DNA of 64,000 nt, from assembly GCA_030748635.1 (NCBI GenBank), contig JASMLP010000112.1:1-64000 (forward strand), written 5' to 3'. Of this stretch, positions 62,075 to 64,000 are shown in pieces. Position 1 is the first letter of the stretch. Every line of letters starts with the position of its first letter. The position numbers and the translations under genes are program-made. The DNA is from Planctomycetota bacterium. GTDB taxonomy: Bacteria > Planctomycetota > JACQVV01 > JASMLP01. The notes below the pieces were generated by a model, which worked only from the letters and a program-made list of their open reading frames with translations, ran no database searches and had not been told where the DNA came from.

Positions 62075-63052
62075 ATGGCCAAGAAAAAAATTCAGAAACC
62101 TTCTCCATCCTCCAGCCATCGCCCGGAGACTTCGGAAAAAAGCTCTCGAAGTCGCAACGAGAGGTTACACCCCGACGAACAACTTGCCAGTTCGGTCATT
62201 GACGCGGCCTTTCGGGTCGCAGGAGAAAGTGATTCCGAAACGGTACTCATCCATCTCCGAACGGTTCCCGAGTCGATTCGAGCCCACACGCTAACCGACC
62301 GAAAAAGCCTTCTTCTCATCGCCCGCTCCAACGAAGAAGCCCAAATCGCGCGTACTTTTACCTCGCGAGTCGTCCAGATACCGCCGATCACCTTATCTCG
62401 CATGGGGCAGATGAAGGTCGCTGTATTGATCGCCATGACCAAGGGATTTATTCATCCGCATGAAACCGTCGTCGCCCTGGCTGGCCCGGGTGGACGCGAT
62501 TCGATCGACTCCCTGATCGTGATGGATATTTCCAGGGAACTCGAACTCTTCAGTCTGGCCCATGAAAAAGGGACTTTACCCGCGGGGGTCCAACCGGAAG
62601 TATTCGAACGTATTCTTTTTCTGGCCAGCAGACTGGCCATCGAAGGCCGTGAAGGAAAATCGATCGGGACCATCTTCGTGATTGGAGATGTCAAGCGTGT
62701 CAACGAATACACGACTCAACTCATCATCAATCCATTTCAGGGACACCCGGCAAAAGACTGCAATATTCTCGACTCTCGACTGACAGAAACCGTCAAGGGC
62801 TTCGCCGCCATTGACGGAGCCTTTATCATCAACGGCAAAGGAGTCATCCAGTCCGCCGGCACTCTCCTCCCCACTTCTCTTGCCCAAGAGGGCAAAGGGA
62901 ACAGTGGCCTGGGGTCTCGCCACGCTGCCGCCCGATGTATCAGCGCGACCACCGACTGTCTCGCCATTGCGATCAGCCAATCCACCGGTACGATCCGAAT
63001 CTATCGGGGAGGACAGGAGGTCATGGCCATTCAAGGCGCGGACACGAACTGA
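62075..63052 (+). CDS. DisA_N-type diadenylate cyclase, DacZ-like
   Basis: 325 aa. A basic disordered N-terminus (1-35), a domain resembling the pyruvate kinase C-terminal fold (about 40-150: TVLIHLRTVPES; GQMKVAVLIAMTKGFI), then the DAC domain (about 170-318) with DGAF (247-250) and SRHAAA (281-286). This pairing of domains is that of DacZ proteins. The DAC motif RHR reads RHA here; in DisA an RHR-to-AAA change abolishes activity, but RHA may be normal for the DacZ group. It would make c-di-AMP, which controls K+ uptake, and the KtrA RCK_C domain encoded at 9870-10568 is a possible target. Confidence 0.82.
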   Translation: MAKKKIQKPSPSSSHRPETSEKSSRSRNERLHPDEQLASSVIDAAFRVAGESDSETVLIHLRTVPESIRAHTLTDRKSLLLIARSNEEAQIARTFTSRVVQIPPITLSRMGQMKVAVLIAMTKGFIHPHETVVALAGPGGRDSIDSLIVMDISRELELFSLAHEKGTLPAGVQPEVFERILFLASRLAIEGREGKSIGTIFVIGDVKRVNEYTTQLIINPFQGHPAKDCNILDSRLTETVKGFAAIDGAFIINGKGVIQSAGTLLPTSLAQEGKGNSGLGSRHAAARCISATTDCLAIAISQSTGTIRIYRGGQEVMAIQGADTN

Positions 63053-63058
63053 TCCCGT

Positions 63059-63799
63059 TTATTCCCCAAAAAGACAGGTGACTTCAGATTCATAGTCCTC
63101 ACGACTGGACACCTGGGACTCCATCTCCTCTCGCAACAATTCCATGAACTGCTTACGGACCCAGTGTAATCCGTTGCGTACCTGGTGAGTTGTCAGCGAG
63201 AACTCCTCGGCCAACTCGTCATAAGTGGCTCGCCCCTCCTCTTCACGACTCAAATCGTATCGAACGAGACAATCGACCAGGACTTCTCGACCCTTCTTCC
63301 TGGCGACCTCACGAAGGCGAACGATAGCCGCGTCGACAACCGCTTCCCTCCAGTCCTCATCGAACTGAATCATCGGATCTGAATGGGTTGGTGCTGGCAC
63401 ATCGAAACGAGCATCCTCCTGCCTCAGGCCATCCAGAGAAAAAACCCCTCCTTCTGGATTTCGCTTGAGCGCCAAAGCCGCTCGCTTCTGATTGAGCAAA
63501 AAATTTCGTAACGAAGCGCAAACAAAGCTCCGGAATTTTCCTCGCTCTCCTTTCACATCGTCCAGATAGCTTTTCTCCAGAAAAGTAGCGAAAAAATCCT
63601 GCGTAAGATCTTTTGCCTGCTCGACATCTCGAGTCCAGTTTCGGTGTACATAGAAATAGACCGGTCGCCAGTAGCGACGGCACAGATCCTCCAGTGCGGC
63701 ACTATTCACCTCTTCCTGGCATCGCACGATCTGACTCCAAGACGTTTCCGGAAATGGACCCGGCCCCCCCATCATGCTCGTTTGCCAGTTCTCTGCCAT
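63059..63799 (-). CDS. planctomycete-type ECF sigma factor
   Basis: 246 aa from the ATG at 63799; the open frame extends 12 codons further. Region 2 reads RRYWRPVYFYVHRNW, then EQAKDLTQDFFATFLEKSYL and GERGKFRSFVCASLRNFLLN, the form seen in sigma factors abundant in Planctomycetes. Region 4 is TYDELAEEFSLTTHQVRNGL then HWVRKQFMELLREEM. These sigma factors are often linked to Ser/Thr kinase genes. No anti-sigma gene is adjacent. Its promoter (63807-63835) would start transcription one base before the ATG. It is convergent with the diadenylate cyclase gene (6 bp). Confidence 0.88.
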   Translation of the reverse strand: MAENWQTSMMGGPGPFPETSWSQIVRCQEEVNSAALEDLCRRYWRPVYFYVHRNWTRDVEQAKDLTQDFFATFLEKSYLDDVKGERGKFRSFVCASLRNFLLNQKRAALALKRNPEGGVFSLDGLRQEDARFDVPAPTHSDPMIQFDEDWREAVVDAAIVRLREVARKKGREVLVDCLVRYDLSREEEGRATYDELAEEFSLTTHQVRNGLHWVRKQFMELLREEMESQVSSREDYESEVTCLFGE

Positions 63800-63806
63800 A
63801 CTCACC

Positions 63807-63835
63807 ATGCTAGGCTGCGAGCATCTTCCTGGCAA
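63807..63835 (-). promoter_or_regulatory. promoter of the second ECF sigma gene, predicted leaderless
   Basis: On the minus strand TTGCCA, 17 bases, TAGCAT, then 7 bases to the ATG at 63799. Confidence 0.55.
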
Positions 63836-63911
63836 GAGGAGAGCTAGAGGGTCTTTACTCTTCGAATGAGCGATGCCGCCAATCCAGAGTCTACTCCGCC
63901 GAAAATCGAGT

Positions 63912-64000
63912 TCAGCGTGTTCGGCTGATGTAAAAAATCTTCCAGATCCCCGACTCCCGAACCAAGCGATAGTGCAAAGTTTCCGCTCCTTCCCGGCGAA
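63912..64000 (-). CDS. C-terminal end of an unknown protein, 5' part outside window
   Basis: The minus-strand frame ending in TGA at 63914-63912 reads REGAETLHYRLVRESGIWKI then FYISRTR, which has the look of a small NTF2-like domain end (strand, turn, GIWKI). Only about 28 residues are visible. A second open frame on the same strand (ending further on in TAG) is an alternative, so the call is tentative. Confidence 0.4.
   Translation of the reverse strand, partial: RREGAETLHYRLVRESGIWKIFYISRTR

Overview
Most likely a Gram-negative member of the PVC superphylum, probably Planctomycetota (inference; there is no rRNA in the window). The pointers are two prepilin-like proteins with the H-X9-DG signature typical of Planctomycetes, Lentisphaerae and Verrucomicrobia; an ECF sigma factor of the planctomycete type; large Ser/Thr kinases fused to TPR arrays; a DUF6677-like protein; and a single-helix 'EK-LLLG' membrane protein of a kind common in planctomycetes. 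Apolipoprotein N-acyltransferase and many lipoprotein signals imply an outer membrane. Genes are dense, often overlap by 1-26 bp, and start codons are frequently GTG or TTG.

Layout. 1-1.9 kb: SpoIID-like protein (cut by the window edge) and tgt. 1.9-2.9 kb: two very small single-helix membrane proteins in an otherwise empty kilobase. 2.9-11.5 kb: endonuclease/exonuclease/phosphatase protein, CoA-acylating aldehyde dehydrogenase, secreted unknown, tmk, a KtrB/KtrA potassium uptake pair and proline dehydrogenase. 11.5-16.1 kb (minus): ECF sigma factor, membrane anti-sigma/TPR protein, FlhF-like GTPase, zinc-ribbon kinase. 16.1-22.4 kb: EF-P, lipoprotein, two prepilins, receiver protein, short RecA-like protein, flippase-like protein, HEAT lipoprotein. 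22.5-31 kb: two giant receptor kinases (1426 and 1399 aa). 31.2-38.4 kb: tRNA-Val(GAC), coaD-DUF6677 operon, BatA-like operon. 38.4-43.4 kb: lnt, moeA and a FHA-GAF-GAF-GGDEF diguanylate cyclase. 43.4-58 kb (minus): Tad-type motor genes run without a break into FHA proteins and kinases. 58.2-64 kb: PtsN-like IIA, six-heme cytochrome lipoprotein, phosphoesterase, TPR protein, DacZ-type diadenylate cyclase, a second ECF sigma factor and the end of an unknown gene.

How it fits together. The strongest candidate for an undescribed system is the 43.4-56.5 kb operon: FHA-TadA, TadB, TadC, DUF192, two FHA-transmembrane proteins, an active tail-anchored Ser/Thr kinase, a FHA-pseudokinase and a 1058-aa kinase-TPR receptor. 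It carries both the writers (kinases) and readers (FHA) of phosphothreonine alongside a secretion/pilus motor. One FHA protein has four copies of a Gly-Thr-acidic-hydrophobic motif in its cytoplasmic linker that look like kinase or FHA docking sites. A diguanylate cyclase lies convergent to the operon, and the large kinases begin with modules resembling GspE-N/MshEN, a domain that binds c-di-GMP in some proteins, so a c-di-GMP to Ser/Thr phosphorylation to Tad circuit is a testable idea. No secretin, prepilin peptidase or Flp pilin of this system is in the window.

A second genome-level signal: several genes have a -10 hexamer (some with a good -35) placed so that transcription would start at or within a few bases of the start codon, suggesting leaderless mRNAs, while the first prepilin and the small membrane proteins have strong Shine-Dalgarno sequences.
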